Assembly: GCA_014647935.1 (NCBI GenBank) | Contig: BMQD01000002.1 | Span: 62,001 to 126,000, forward strand | DNA: 64,000 nucleotides | Reading direction: 5' to 3' | DNA from: Planomonospora parontospora | Lineage (GTDB): Bacteria; Actinomycetota; Actinomycetes; Streptosporangiales; Streptosporangiaceae | In this document: positions 54,097 to 63,273 of the stretch, piece after piece | Position numbering within the stretch: position 1 is the stretch's first letter | How the letters are laid out: the number at the start of each line of letters is the position of its first letter | Made by a program: the position numbers and the translations under genes | Notes under the pieces: generated by a model | The model's input: only the letters and a program-made list of their open reading frames with translations | Database searches by the model: none | What the model was told of the DNA's origin: nothing

Positions 54097-55218
54097 TCAG
54101 CCGTCGAGCCGGTACAGGCGGAGGAAGTCGTTGTCGACCGGCAGCACGGTGCACCGCCGGAAACCGGCCTCGGCCGCGTACCCGCGCAGGACGTCGGCGC
54201 GCAGCACCGTGCCGGTGGCCGCCGAGGGCCGCTCGACCAGCTGGGTGGGCAGGCAGTGCGTGACGCTCCAGCCGTACATCATCCGCTCGACCCCGTCGCC
54301 GGGCGCGGTGAACCGGTCGGCCACCCGCTCGTCGGCGACCAGCACCGCGCCGCCGGGGGCGAGGGCGGCGCGGACGGCCCGCAGCGCCTCCACCGGCCGG
54401 GCGAAGTCGTGCAGCGCCTCCAGGACGAGCACCAGGTCGTAGGGGCCCGAGGCGGCCATCGAGGCCGCGTCGCCGCACGTCAGGCGGACGCGGTCGCGGA
54501 GGCCGGCCCGCGCGGCGTGGTCGCGCGCGTCGGCGATCGAGGCCGCGTCCAGGTCGACGCCCTCCACCAGGGCGTGCGGGAAGGCGCGGGCGAGCGCGAG
54601 GACCGCCCAGCCCTGCCCGCACCCCACGTCGGCGACGCGCGGCCGCGGGCCCGTCCCCGGGTCCGCCTCCAGCCGCGCGACCACGTCGGGCAGGGCGGCC
54701 AGCCAGGCGGTGGGCAGCTCGTGGGTGAAGGCCGGCCGGTTGATGTGCCCCTGGCCGTGCCGGAACGCCCGGCCGTACGCCTCGTACGGCACGCCCCCGC
54801 CGGTGCGGTAGGCCTCGGCCACCCGGGGCAGGACACCGCCGATCCCGGCGAGGAGGTGGGCGAACGGCGCGACGTGCGCGGGATCGTCGGCGTGCAGCAG
54901 CACCCGGGCGTGCGCCGGGTCCAGCCGGTAGCGGCGCTCGCCGGCGGACTCCTCGCCGGCGGCCTCCAGCAGGCCGGCGACGGCCTGCTGCTCCAGCCAC
55001 TCACGCGCGTAGCGCGGCGCGATCCCGGCCCGCTCGGCCAGTCCGGCCGGGGTCAGCGGGCCGTGCCGTTCGAGGGCCCGGTAGAGGCCGAGCTCGGTGC
55101 CGAGGTAGACCGAGAAGAGCTCCAGGGCGCCGACGGCGCCGTCGAACAACCGCTCGGCGAGCAGCTCCCCGCGGTCGGTCCCCGGCTGCGGGGAGGGGGC
55201 GGTGTCCGGCGCGGTCAT
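54097..55218 (-). CDS. SAM-dependent methyltransferase with N-terminal winged-helix domain
   Basis: A 373-residue class I methyltransferase. The N-terminal ~130 residues form a winged-helix/dimerisation domain (GLYRALERHGPLTPAGLAERAG; YAREWLEQQAVAGLLE), as in O-methyltransferases and Rv2258c-like proteins. The SAM-binding motif is VADVGCGQGWAVLALARAFPHALVEGVDLD. It begins MTAPDTAPSP and converges with the cysteine desulfurase gene (23-nt gap). No pathway neighbour indicates the substrate. Confidence 0.88.
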   Translation of the reverse strand: MTAPDTAPSPQPGTDRGELLAERLFDGAVGALELFSVYLGTELGLYRALERHGPLTPAGLAERAGIAPRYAREWLEQQAVAGLLEAAGEESAGERRYRLDPAHARVLLHADDPAHVAPFAHLLAGIGGVLPRVAEAYRTGGGVPYEAYGRAFRHGQGHINRPAFTHELPTAWLAALPDVVARLEADPGTGPRPRVADVGCGQGWAVLALARAFPHALVEGVDLDAASIADARDHAARAGLRDRVRLTCGDAASMAASGPYDLVLVLEALHDFARPVEALRAVRAALAPGGAVLVADERVADRFTAPGDGVERMMYGWSVTHCLPTQLVERPSAATGTVLRADVLRGYAAEAGFRRCTVLPVDNDFLRLYRLDG

Positions 55219-55434
55219 GGCCGATCCTTCCTGGTGGACGACGGTGTGCCACCAGGATTTCCGGTACGGGCGCGCGGCGGTATGCAGGAATGCGCATAAC
55301 GCGGTACGGATTCGGCCAGGCGACGGCGACGGCGATGGCGACCGCCCGGCACCGGCCCGGCCGGTGCCTCGTGCCGCCGGTGCGTCGTCCGATCGGCCCG
55401 CCGAGTTCGCCGGAACGGCTCCGCGCGGGCGTGC

Positions 55435-56481
55435 TCAGCTCAGGAACGGGGAGACGGCGATCCAGCCGGGATCGGTGACGACGTCCACCCGGGGGCGGCC
55501 CTCCTCCCAGCTCACCACGAGCTCCTTGGCGTGGATCGCCGCCTCCCCCGCCGGGTCGGCGTAGACGTGCAGCACCCGCTGTCCCTCGGCACTGGTGTGC
55601 ACGGCGAGCACGGCGGAGCCGTTCAAGCGGCTGATCCGCCCGGCCAGGCGCTCCTCGAAGTCGCGCAACGCGTCCAGGGAGGGCCCGGTGGGCAGGCCGT
55701 CGGCGTCGCGGTGCAGGTAGGGCAGGGTGATCGCGATGTGCTGGTCGAACAGCGGGTGGTCGACCGGGCGGAGCGGGTAGCGGGCGGTGGCGATCAGGCG
55801 GGCGCCGCCGATGGTCTCGCCCTCCAGCAGCGCCCACTGCTCCTCCCGGAAGCCGGAGGCCAGGTCGGCCACCACCGCGGGCAGGTGGACCGCGGGCACG
55901 GCGTCGATCGGCGGGAACCGGGAGGCGGAGACGTCCCCGACCCAGCGGGCCACCTCGTCCTCGCCGAGCAGCCAGTCGAGGGCGAGCAGCGTCGCCTCGG
56001 TCCGGGTCTCCTCGTCGACGAGGTCGAAGATCGGATGGTGGGCGACCACGTCGACGCGGGGGGCGCCGTGCGGGGCCCGCAGACCGAGGACGAGCCCGTC
56101 CAGCCCGAACCCGTGGCCCCCCACGTCGAGGGTGAGGGTCATGGCCTCCGGGTTGGCCTGCCGGGACGGGTGGAACTCCCACCGCGCGTCGGCGGGCGGC
56201 GCGGCGGCGGCCCAACGGTGCGCGACGGGACGCAGCTCGGGGTCTCCGGCGGAGGTGACCACCAGCGCCTGGTCGGCGGCCAGGCCGGGGGCGATCTCCC
56301 ACACCAGGGAGGGGTGGACCAGCCGCACCGCGGGCGCGATCCGCTCGGCCAGCCGGTCGGCCTCCCCGGCGGCGACCATCGCGTCCAGCTCCGGTCGCGC
56401 GCCCTCCCACCACGACCAGAACTCCGCGACGCCGTCGGCGGATTCGCCGGAGGGCTCGCTCTTGCGCCCGAACAGTCGCAT
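55435..56481 (-). CDS. Conserved unknown protein (DUF695-like?)
   Basis: A 348-residue soluble protein without a signal peptide or membrane helix. [46 protein letters not shown] recalls actinobacterial proteins distantly like DUF695, but the assignment is weak. ATG 56481 is chosen; an in-frame GTG at 56502 adds seven residues. The start lies 60 bp from the divergent mnmA start, so they share a promoter region. Function unknown. Confidence 0.7.
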   Translation of the reverse strand: MRLFGRKSEPSGESADGVAEFWSWWEGARPELDAMVAAGEADRLAERIAPAVRLVHPSLVWEIAPGLAADQALVVTSAGDPELRPVAHRWAAAAPPADARWEFHPSRQANPEAMTLTLDVGGHGFGLDGLVLGLRAPHGAPRVDVVAHHPIFDLVDEETRTEATLLALDWLLGEDEVARWVGDVSASRFPPIDAVPAVHLPAVVADLASGFREEQWALLEGETIGGARLIATARYPLRPVDHPLFDQHIAITLPYLHRDADGLPTGPSLDALRDFEERLAGRISRLNGSAVLAVHTSAEGQRVLHVYADPAGEAAIHAKELVVSWEEGRPRVDVVTDPGWIAVSPFLS

Positions 56482-56541
56482 GGTCCCGGATTCTCCCAGC
56501 ACTACGGGGCACCTGCCAACGCGGGTAGGCTCAGGAGGGTT

Positions 56542-57618
56542 ATGGCTCTCCGTGTGCTTGCCGCCATGTCGGGCGGCGTCGACTCAGCCGTGGCCGCCGC
56601 TCGCATCGCCGAGGCGGGCCACGACGTCACGGGCGTGCACCTGGCGCTCTCGGCCAACCCGCAGTCCTACCGGACCGGTGCCCGGGGGTGCTGCACGATC
56701 GAGGACTCCCGCGACGCCCGCCGGGCCGCCGACGTGATCGGCATCCCCTTCTACATCTGGGACATGGCCGAGCGGTTCCACCGGGACGTGGTCGAGGACT
56801 TCGTCAGCGAGTACGCCGCCGGCCGCACGCCCAACCCGTGCCTGCGCTGCAACGAGAAGATCAAATTCGAGGCGGTGCTCGACCGGGCCCTCGCCCTGGG
56901 CTTCGACGCCGTGGCCACCGGGCACCACGCCCGGATCGTCGACGGCGTGCTGCACCGCAGCCCCGACGAGGGCAAGGACCAGTCCTACGTGCTCGGCGTG
57001 CTCACCCGCGAGCAGCTCGGCCACGCGATCTTCCCGCTCGGTGACTCGACCAAGACCGAGGTCCGCGCCGAGGCCGCGCGCCGCGGGCTCATGGTGGCCG
57101 ACAAGCCCGACAGCCACGACATCTGCTTCATCGCCGACGGCGACACCCGGGGCTTCCTGGCCGACCGCCTCGGCGCGGCCGAGGGCCCGATCGTGGACGA
57201 GTCGGGCGAGGTCGTGGGCAGCCACGAGGGCGCCTACGGCTTCACCGTCGGCCAGCGCAAGGGCCTGCGCATCGACCGCCCGGCCGCCGACGGCAGGCCG
57301 CGCTACGTGCTGTCCATCGAACCGGTCTCCAACACGGTCACGGTCGGCCCGCGCTCGTCCCTGGAGGTCAGGGCCATCGAGGCCGTCCGCCCGGTCTGGA
57401 ACGGCCCGGTCGACGCGCCCCGCGAGCCGCTGGCCTGCATCGTCCAGCTCCGCGCGCACGGCGAGGTGTACGGCTGCCGCGCGCAGGTGTCCGGCGACGG
57501 GGAGCGGCTCCACCTGGAGCTGGACGCCCCGGCGACGGGGGTGGCGGCGGGCCAGGCCGCGGTGCTCTACCTCGGCGACACCGTGATCGGCTCCGCCACC
57601 ATCGCCTCCGCGGCCTGA
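56542..57618 (+). CDS. mnmA: tRNA-specific 2-thiouridylase
   Basis: A 358-residue enzyme making 2-thiouridine at the wobble position of tRNA for Lys, Glu and Gln. The PP-loop [13 protein letters not shown] adenylates U34. The catalytic Cys pair lies in [14 protein letters not shown] and [25 protein letters not shown] and [15 protein letters not shown] complete the family pattern. ATG 56542 follows AGGAGG. Sulfur should come from the nearby cysteine desulfurase. Confidence 0.96.
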   Translation: MALRVLAAMSGGVDSAVAAARIAEAGHDVTGVHLALSANPQSYRTGARGCCTIEDSRDARRAADVIGIPFYIWDMAERFHRDVVEDFVSEYAAGRTPNPCLRCNEKIKFEAVLDRALALGFDAVATGHHARIVDGVLHRSPDEGKDQSYVLGVLTREQLGHAIFPLGDSTKTEVRAEAARRGLMVADKPDSHDICFIADGDTRGFLADRLGAAEGPIVDESGEVVGSHEGAYGFTVGQRKGLRIDRPAADGRPRYVLSIEPVSNTVTVGPRSSLEVRAIEAVRPVWNGPVDAPREPLACIVQLRAHGEVYGCRAQVSGDGERLHLELDAPATGVAAGQAAVLYLGDTVIGSATIASAA

Positions 57619-57718
57619 GCGGCCTGACCTGACCGGCACGGCCTGACCGGTTTGAGCGGCGGTCCGGCTCCGCGCCGGTCCGCCGCGGCCCCTCGGCGTC
57701 GCGAGGGCCGACGCCGTC

Positions 57719-58363
57719 TCAGAGCAGGGTGACCGACTCGCCGGGCTTGAGACGGCGCATGTCGGCCTGCTGCTTCTCCGACTCCAGCGCCAGCCACCGG
57801 TCGACGATGCCCAGGCCGATCTCGTTGAGCAGCCCGTCGTGGGTGGAGAAGGCCCGGGCGGGACGGACCTCGCGCAGGTAGGCGATCAGCTCCGACCCCT
57901 TCAGCCACGGCGCGTTGGTCGGCGCCAGCAGCGTGGGCACCTCGACGCCCGGCGGGGTGAGCGCGTCGCCGGGGTAGAAGACCTCGTCGTCCACCATGAA
58001 GCCGACGTTCTGCACGATCGGCTGGTCGGGGTGGTTCGGCGCGTGCCACTCGCCGACCGCCTTCACCCGGAACCCGGCCGCGTCGAACGCGTCGCCGTCC
58101 CGCACGACGTGGATCTCCGCCGGGACTCCGGCCAGCGCGGTGGCCACGCCCTCGCAGGTCCAGATCTCCAGGGACGGGTCGGCCTCGGCGGCGCGGCGCA
58201 GCCGCTCGGGCTCGACGTGGTCGAAGTGCTCGTGGGTGATGAGCACGGCCCGGGCGCCGTCGAGCGCGGACTCCTCGCTGAAGGAACCCGGGTCGATCAC
58301 CAGCGCCGAATCACTCTTCTCCAGGCGCACGCACGCATGTCCGAACTTCGTGAGCTTCATCAT
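57719..58363 (-). CDS. MBL-fold metal-dependent hydrolase
   Basis: A protein of ~214 residues with the metallo-beta-lactamase fold of the UlaG/YtnP-like group. THEHFDHVEPERL is the metal-binding HxHxDH motif; GEWHAPNHPD, YPGDALTPPG and FSTHDGLLN supply the remaining ligands. Several starts are possible (GTG 58366, ATG 58363, ATG 58360); TATAGAGT ends just before them, so the message may be leaderless. Substrate unknown; related proteins cleave phosphodiesters or lactones. Confidence 0.85.
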   Translation of the reverse strand: MMKLTKFGHACVRLEKSDSALVIDPGSFSEESALDGARAVLITHEHFDHVEPERLRRAAEADPSLEIWTCEGVATALAGVPAEIHVVRDGDAFDAAGFRVKAVGEWHAPNHPDQPIVQNVGFMVDDEVFYPGDALTPPGVEVPTLLAPTNAPWLKGSELIAYLREVRPARAFSTHDGLLNEIGLGIVDRWLALESEKQQADMRRLKPGESVTLL

Positions 58364-58366
58364 CAC

Positions 58367-58378
58367 ACTCTATAGAGA
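58367..58378 (-). promoter_or_regulatory. Likely -10 box for leaderless MBL-hydrolase message
   Basis: On the minus strand, CTCTATAGAG, a 10-bp palindrome containing TATAGA, lies directly before the cluster of start codons. This distance suits transcription starting at or next to the start codon. No clear -35 box is seen. Confidence 0.4.
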
Positions 58379-58511
58379 GACGGTCGGAGGGCTGGGAGCC
58401 CGGCGGCCCGGGGCGGGGAGCCCGCGGACGGCGCCGCCGGGATCGGTGCCGGCGGAGCCGGTCCGGGGGCGAGGAGCCCGCCGGTGCCGGGGGACGGGCG
58501 GCCGGTCCGGG

Positions 58512-59622
58512 TCAGTAGCCGACGTAGCCGGTGCCGTTCTTCGTGCCGACCACGCCGGGCACCGCCGAGACGGAGCCGTAGCGCCCGATGGCGTACCGGA
58601 CCCCGGCGATGATGTTGTCCACCGGATCGTAGATGTCCTTGTGGCCGGGGAGGGACCAGCGGTCGAAGGTCGGGTCGATGGTCTGCATCAGCCCCTTGGA
58701 CGGGATGCCCGCCGCCGCGTTGGAGTCCCAGTTGTTGATCGCGTGCGGGTTCCCGCCGGACTCGTGCTGGATGATCATCCAGATGTCGCTGGGGTTCATC
58801 TTCTCGGCGGGGTACCCCTGCGCCTTGAGGATCTCGATCGCCTGCTCGATCCACTCCTTGACCTGCCCGGTCGGCGCGGGCCCGCCGCCGGGCGGGGGCG
58901 GACCGCTCGATCCGTAGCCGCCGAAGCCGCCGTTCCCTCCGCCACCGTTCCCTCCGCCACCGTTCCCTCCGCCGCCGTTCCCGCCGCTCCCGGCTCCGTC
59001 CTGCGGCCGGTAGCCCGCGGTCCGCTCCCAGTCGACGGTCCGGCGCGGGCACGAACCGCTCGTCGCCCGCCGCCGCGATGTCGGCGAAGGTCAGGGGCCG
59101 CTCGGCCATGTGCCTGGTGACCGCGTCCTTCGCCGCGGTCACGGCCTTGCCGGCGGCCTCGACGTGCGGGCGGGCGTCCGAGACGGCCCGGCCGACCAGC
59201 GACCTGATGCCCGGCTCCAGGTCCTTGTCCGACCTGCCGGGGTTCCTCTCGCGGTGGGCGGCCACGTCGTCGAGGAGGGTGCCCATGATGGAACCGATCC
59301 TGGTCTCGGCGCTCTCCAGGGCCGCGGCCGCCGTGTCGAGGGCGGTCGCGCAGTCGGTCAGCGCGTCGTGCAGCGCGTCGCCGGCGCGGCCGTAGCGGCG
59401 CATGTAGGTGGCGAAGGCGTCGGCGGACTCGCCCTTCCACGCGGCGTCCACCTCGGCGACGGCGCCGCCGAGGCCGCCGGTGTGGTCGCTCACCTTGCCC
59501 GCCGCGCTCCGCCAGCGGGCGGCGACGGCGCGGACGGCGGCCGGGTCGCCGTCGACCTTGCCCGCGAGCTCGGACAGCTCGGCGCCGCCGGGCAGGCCGG
59601 CGACCTGGTCCCTGAGGCTCAT
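58512..59622 (-). pseudogene. WXG100-domain/lytic transglycosylase fusion, frameshifted
   Basis: Two halves of one gene are in different frames. The first (ATG 59622 to about 59050) encodes a WXG100-like helical domain: VDAAWKGESADAFATYMRRYG has the WxG turn. The second, in another frame from about 59045 to 58512, reads TVDWERTAGYRPQDGAGSGG, a (GGGGN) repeat linker, then VKEWIEQAIEIL and an SLT transglycosylase domain (ESGGNPHAINNWDSNAAAGIPSKGLMQTIDPTF, catalytic Glu in QHESGG). The break is in a G/C run near 59041-59050; a one-base deletion or two-base insertion would restore VPA-RTVDW. This may be a true mutation or a sequencing error. The intact protein would be a type VII-exported cell-wall hydrolase. 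ATG overlaps the upstream stop. Confidence 0.75.
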
Positions 59623-59918
59623 GCTTCCGCCGCCCCGCCGGCCCGGTTCGCGCCGCGGACGTTGTCCTGCACGAGGTCCAGCGCGCGCTCGACGCCCTTC
59701 AGCCTGCTCGTGACGCGCCCGAGTTCGCCGTCGACCGCGGTCTCGACCCCGTCGACGGCGGTGGCCAGCGCCGAGGAGTCGGCGAGTTTTCCGAAGACGG
59801 ACGAGTCGGTCCCCTTGGCGGGATATCCGGCGCCGAGATCGGCGAACTTCCCGGCCAGGGTCCTGGCCGCAGTGCGGCACCGTTCGAGCGCCTCGTAGTG
59901 GAGGTCGACACCCGCCAT
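59619..59918 (-). CDS. WXG100-like type VII secretion-associated protein
   Basis: A 99-residue helical protein without a signal peptide. Its size and pattern (VDLHYEALERCRTAARTLAGKFADLG...VERALDLVQDNVRGANRAG) fit the small helical-hairpin proteins of actinomycete type VII loci, but a clear WxG is missing. ATG 59918 has AAGGAG 8 nt upstream. Its stop overlaps the start of the transglycosylase fusion (ATGA), so it is probably the secretion partner or chaperone of that protein. Gene direction is opposite to the YbaB-like unit. Confidence 0.7.
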   Translation of the reverse strand: MAGVDLHYEALERCRTAARTLAGKFADLGAGYPAKGTDSSVFGKLADSSALATAVDGVETAVDGELGRVTSRLKGVERALDLVQDNVRGANRAGGAAEA

Positions 59919-60071
59919 CCGGCTGTCTCCTTCCGGCCGCTACGGAGTCGGACCCGATCGAGCATAGTAGATAAGGATCTTCCGGGAATCGGTCGTTTTT
60001 TACTCGACTCCGGTATTCGGCTCGATAATGGGTGACATGCCTGTGACACCAGGGGGAGGGGGCCACCGCTG

Positions 60072-60464
60072 ATGGACGAGTTCCGGGCGGCGATGGACGG
60101 GCTCGCCGCGGAGTACGACCGGCAGGCGGAGCGGCTGCGGGACGTGTACGGCAGGCTCGGCGAGTTGTCGGCGACCGCCTCCTCGCGCGACCGCATGGTC
60201 ACGGTGACGGTGGGGCCGCGCGGCCGGGTGCAGAAGATCGAGTTCGATCCCCGGGCCTACCGGAGACTGTCCCCGTCGGAGCTGGCGCAGACGATCATGG
60301 AGCAGATCGACGCGGCGACGGCCGAGGTGGCGGAGGGGACCCGGGAGCTGATGGCGCCCTTCGTGCCGGAGGGCCTGCCGTACGAGGAGGTCTTCGGCGA
60401 GGGGGTGGACCTCGCGTCCTTCCTGCCCCGGTCCGCCGACCTCCGGGTGGAGGAGCGCGGATGA
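60072..60464 (+). CDS. YbaB/EbfC-family protein
   Basis: A 130-residue protein with the YbaB fold: SRDRMVTVTVGPRGRVQKIEFDPRAYRRLSPSELAQTIMEQIDAATAE. Classical YbaB binds DNA and sits beside recR and dnaX; this one is in a type VII locus, where such proteins recur in actinomycetes with unknown role. Its N-terminal helix is coiled-coil-like. It starts the rightward operon, and its stop overlaps the next gene by 4 nt. Confidence 0.8.
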   Translation: MDEFRAAMDGLAAEYDRQAERLRDVYGRLGELSATASSRDRMVTVTVGPRGRVQKIEFDPRAYRRLSPSELAQTIMEQIDAATAEVAEGTRELMAPFVPEGLPYEEVFGEGVDLASFLPRSADLRVEERG

Positions 60465-60775
60465 CGGAGCGGTCCGGGGGCTACCAGGCGGAGCGGGCGG
60501 GGCTGCTCCGGCGGGCGCGGGCGTTCGCCGACGAGCGCGACCGGATGGCCGCGGAGTGCGCGGCCCTGGAGGAGGTGTTCCTCCGGGAGGGGCGGCCGCT
60601 CGGGGACGACCAGTACGGCGCGGAGCTGGAGCGGAACCTGCCGAAGCTGAAGGAGTCGGTCTTCGGTGGATTCCGGGCGTACATCGACGAACTGGAGGGC
60701 GTGCGCAAGGGGCTGATCGCGAACGCCGATGGTTACCGGGCCGCGGAGCAGGCCGGCACCGCCCCCGGTGAGTGA
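60461..60775 (+). CDS. Small helical WXG100-like partner protein
   Basis: A 104-residue, strongly charged helical protein (LLRRARAFADERDRMAAECAALEEVFL...VRKGLIANADGYRAAEQAG). It has no signal peptide and fits the size and YxxxD/E-like C-terminal pattern of type VII partner proteins, although the WxG turn is not clear. ATG 60461 overlaps the YbaB-like stop, and its stop overlaps the next start (GTGA). This linkage suggests it helps export or chaperone the large protein that follows. Confidence 0.7.
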   Translation: MTERSGGYQAERAGLLRRARAFADERDRMAAECAALEEVFLREGRPLGDDQYGAELERNLPKLKESVFGGFRAYIDELEGVRKGLIANADGYRAAEQAGTAPGE

Positions 60776-62970
60776 GGCCCGTGGGATTCGACGGCTTCCT
60801 GGTCCCGGACTGGGCGAAACCGTGGGTGGGCTGGGTCGTGGGCACGGACTGGCCGGAGGGGGACGAGTCGGCGTGTTTCCGGCTGGCGGACGCGTGCGCG
60901 GCGGCGGCGCTGAAGGTGGCCTCGGGCGGGCCGCTCGGCTCGGGGGCGCCGGTCCGGCCGGGTGACGACTGGGACGGCGAGGCGCTGAAGGCGTTCGCCG
61001 ACCATGTGCGGCGCGTCTCGGGGGGCAGGCAGGCCGACCTGGTGGACCGGCTGGTGGCGGCGGCGCTGGAGTTCAACCGGGTCGGGGTGCAGGTCGAGTA
61101 CACCAAGCGGATGATCGAGGTGTCGGTCTGGTTCCTGATCCTCCAGATCGCCTGGCTCCTGGCGGCGGCGGCCGGGCCGTGGGGGGCGGTGTCGCTGACG
61201 CTGGTCGGTGCGCGGGCGCAGATCGCCAGGATGACGGTCCGGCAGATCGCCCGGCGGCTGCTGCTCAACATCGGGCTGTTCGGGGGACTCATGGCCGGGC
61301 TGGACCTGGGCGTGCAGGCGTCCCAGTCGCGGCGCGACTCGATCGACTGGGACCAGGTCCTGGCATCGGCCGGGACGGGTGCGCTGACGGGAGCGTTCCT
61401 GACCGGGCTGTCGGGCGGCCTGTCGCGGCTGGCCACCGGAGGGCTGCAGGCCGGTCTGACCCGGGCGGAGATGTCGGCGCTGGAGAAACTGCTGGCGGCG
61501 TCGAGCCGGTCGATGTGGGGGCTGATGGGCCAGTCGGCGCTGGCCAACGGCGCGGCCACGGCGGTCTCGCTGGGGTTGAGCGGCGACTTCGACTGGGAGA
61601 CGGTGCTCAAGGGGACCACGGCGGGCGCGCTCGGGGGCGCGGACGCGCACTGGGCGGGCGCGAGCCCTTCGTGGCGGAGCGGTGATCACGGCGGTCCCGG
61701 TGACCTCGGCGGTCCCGGAGGCCCGGGCGGCTCCCGGGGCTCGGACGCTTCCGGTGATACCGGCGGTTCCGGCGGTCCCGGTGCTCGTGACGGTGGTGGT
61801 TCCGGCGGTTCCGGTGGCTCCGGTGCTCGTGACGGCGGGAGCCCCGGCAGCTCCGGCGGTTCCGGTGCTCGTGACGGTGGTGGTTCCGGTGGTTCCGGTG
61901 TTCCGGAGGGCGCCGGATCGGCGACCCGACTCGCGCAGGCCGCACCCGACGGCGGAGCCGTACCCGGCGCCGGGCGGCCCGGCGACGGCACCGGGTACGG
62001 CGGCGCGGGACACGCGGGGGAGGGACGCTCCGGCGCCGGGCACGGCGGACAGGACGGGACCGCGCCGCGTTCGGCCGTCGACAGGTTGCTGAACTGGGGG
62101 GACCGGTCGGCGGACGGGCCGGGCCGGGAGACGGCGGGTGGCCGGGACGCCGCCGGTGCCCGGGAGGCGGCGGGTGCTCGAGATGCGGCGGGCGCCCGGG
62201 AGGCCGCCGGCGTCCGGGACGCGGTCGTGGGCGACCCGGGTGGAGACCCGGGCGGCGGGCAGGGGCGTGCGGGGGACGCGCAGTTCTCCCCGGAGCAGCT
62301 CAGGGAGCTGGCCGACGCCCAGGCGGAGGCGGAGCGGATCCTCGCCGACAGGTTCGGTGACGAGGCCCCGGTGGTCGACTACACCTCCACGCCCATGCAC
62401 CCCGACATCGCCCGCGAGTACAACCGCGCGCTGGTGCGGCTCGCGGACGGCTTCCCCGAGGTGATGGCCGGGCTCGGCGAGATCAGCACGCGGGACCCGC
62501 TCGGCAGGTTCGAGGGGGGCGTCGGCGGTGGCTACTCCGTGCTGAGGGGACCCGACCAGGGGATCTACCTGAACGCGGGGATGCTGGACGACCCGCGGCG
62601 CGTCACCGAGCTGTACGCCGACCGGATGCGGGTGGGCTGGCTCTCCCGCGGCTACGAGGACCTCGGCGCGGTCCTGTACCACGAGTTCGGCCACCACCTG
62701 CTCCAGGATCTGCCCTACAGCGCGGAGCGCCAGCTGGCGCAGGCGTTCCGGGAGGTGACCGGGCGGCGGCTCGCGGTGGACATGCCGTTCCACCCGGACA
62801 CTGCCGCGGAGGTGGGGCGGGCGCTGTCGCGCTACGGCGCCGCCGACCCGCACGAGATGGTCGCCGAGGCGTTCGCCGAGTACATGGGGGCGGGCATGCC
62901 GCGCCCGCTGGCCATCGCCCTGGGCGTCGTGCTGAGGGCCCACCACCTGCCGGGCGGCGCGGACGGCTGA
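60772..62970 (+). CDS. Type VII-associated protein with C-terminal zinc metallopeptidase domain
   Basis: A 732-residue protein. The N-terminal ~110 residues resemble the WXG100/CpnT-like helical domain (DDWDGEALKAFADHVRR). About three hydrophobic segments occur at ~120-200, and a helical Ala-rich part to ~295. Residues ~300-500 are a Gly/Ser/Arg linker with 14-residue repeats and AAGAR(D/E) repeats. The C-terminal 200 residues carry YHEFGHH (His637, Glu638, His641) and HEMVAEAFAEY (Glu699), the zinc-binding set of a gluzincin-type metalloprotease. This layout is typical of polymorphic type VII toxins, in which the C-terminal enzyme domain is delivered to rivals. No immunity gene is obvious. 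GTG 60772 overlaps the preceding stop. Confidence 0.75.
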   Translation: MRPVGFDGFLVPDWAKPWVGWVVGTDWPEGDESACFRLADACAAAALKVASGGPLGSGAPVRPGDDWDGEALKAFADHVRRVSGGRQADLVDRLVAAALEFNRVGVQVEYTKRMIEVSVWFLILQIAWLLAAAAGPWGAVSLTLVGARAQIARMTVRQIARRLLLNIGLFGGLMAGLDLGVQASQSRRDSIDWDQVLASAGTGALTGAFLTGLSGGLSRLATGGLQAGLTRAEMSALEKLLAASSRSMWGLMGQSALANGAATAVSLGLSGDFDWETVLKGTTAGALGGADAHWAGASPSWRSGDHGGPGDLGGPGGPGGSRGSDASGDTGGSGGPGARDGGGSGGSGGSGARDGGSPGSSGGSGARDGGGSGGSGVPEGAGSATRLAQAAPDGGAVPGAGRPGDGTGYGGAGHAGEGRSGAGHGGQDGTAPRSAVDRLLNWGDRSADGPGRETAGGRDAAGAREAAGARDAAGAREAAGVRDAVVGDPGGDPGGGQGRAGDAQFSPEQLRELADAQAEAERILADRFGDEAPVVDYTSTPMHPDIAREYNRALVRLADGFPEVMAGLGEISTRDPLGRFEGGVGGGYSVLRGPDQGIYLNAGMLDDPRRVTELYADRMRVGWLSRGYEDLGAVLYHEFGHHLLQDLPYSAERQLAQAFREVTGRRLAVDMPFHPDTAAEVGRALSRYGAADPHEMVAEAFAEYMGAGMPRPLAIALGVVLRAHHLPGGADG
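61780..61905 (+). repeat. Three 42-bp repeats in linker of metallopeptidase protein
   Basis: Units 61780-61821, 61822-61863 and 61864-61905 each encode 14 residues starting GARDGG and rich in Gly and Ser. Further on (about 62121-62224) a hexapeptide (AAGARD/AAGARE) repeats about five times. Both make a flexible stalk before the enzyme domain. Confidence 0.85.
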
Positions 62971-62989
62971 GCACCGCCGCGCGGCCGCC

Positions 62990-63241
62990 TCAGACGGCGC
63001 CGATCCGCTCCTCGTAGAGGCGGAGCGCGTCCTCCGCGCCCTCGCGCGGCGCGAAGCGGACGCCGCCGTCACCGGGATACGCCGCGCGGTGGTCGAAACC
63101 GCCGAGGAAGATCTCGTCCGGCACCCGGCCGGGGAAGGCCTCGCAGTGCGGGATCCACAGGTCGAGCGAGGTCGCGGCCTCGCGGTTGCGGCGCAGCCGC
63201 AGGCGGGCACAGGCGTCGCAGATGTTCGGGTCGCGGAGCAC
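62990..63241 (-). CDS. Small Cys-containing unknown protein
   Basis: An 83-residue protein from GTG 63241, supported by AAAGGAGG with a 5-nt spacer. It has CDACARL near the start, then HCEAFPGRVPDEIFLGGFDHR and YPGDGGVRF, a pattern seen in small actinomycete proteins of unknown function. The three Cys could bind a metal. It follows the EccC gene by 32 nt on the same strand and may be co-transcribed. Confidence 0.7.
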   Translation of the reverse strand: MLRDPNICDACARLRLRRNREAATSLDLWIPHCEAFPGRVPDEIFLGGFDHRAAYPGDGGVRFAPREGAEDALRLYEERIGAV

Positions 63242-63273
63242 GATGTCCTCCTTTCCGCGGGACGCAGCCGAGC

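Noticed and set aside
58512-58799. Stand-alone small transglycosylase starting at an internal ATG
   Set aside because: The frame continues upstream through a Gly/Asn linker that belongs to the WXG100 fusion, and no ribosome-binding site precedes the ATG.
60072-60464. Classical ybaB next to recR
   Set aside because: No recR or dnaX nearby; the context is type VII secretion, so no housekeeping symbol was given.
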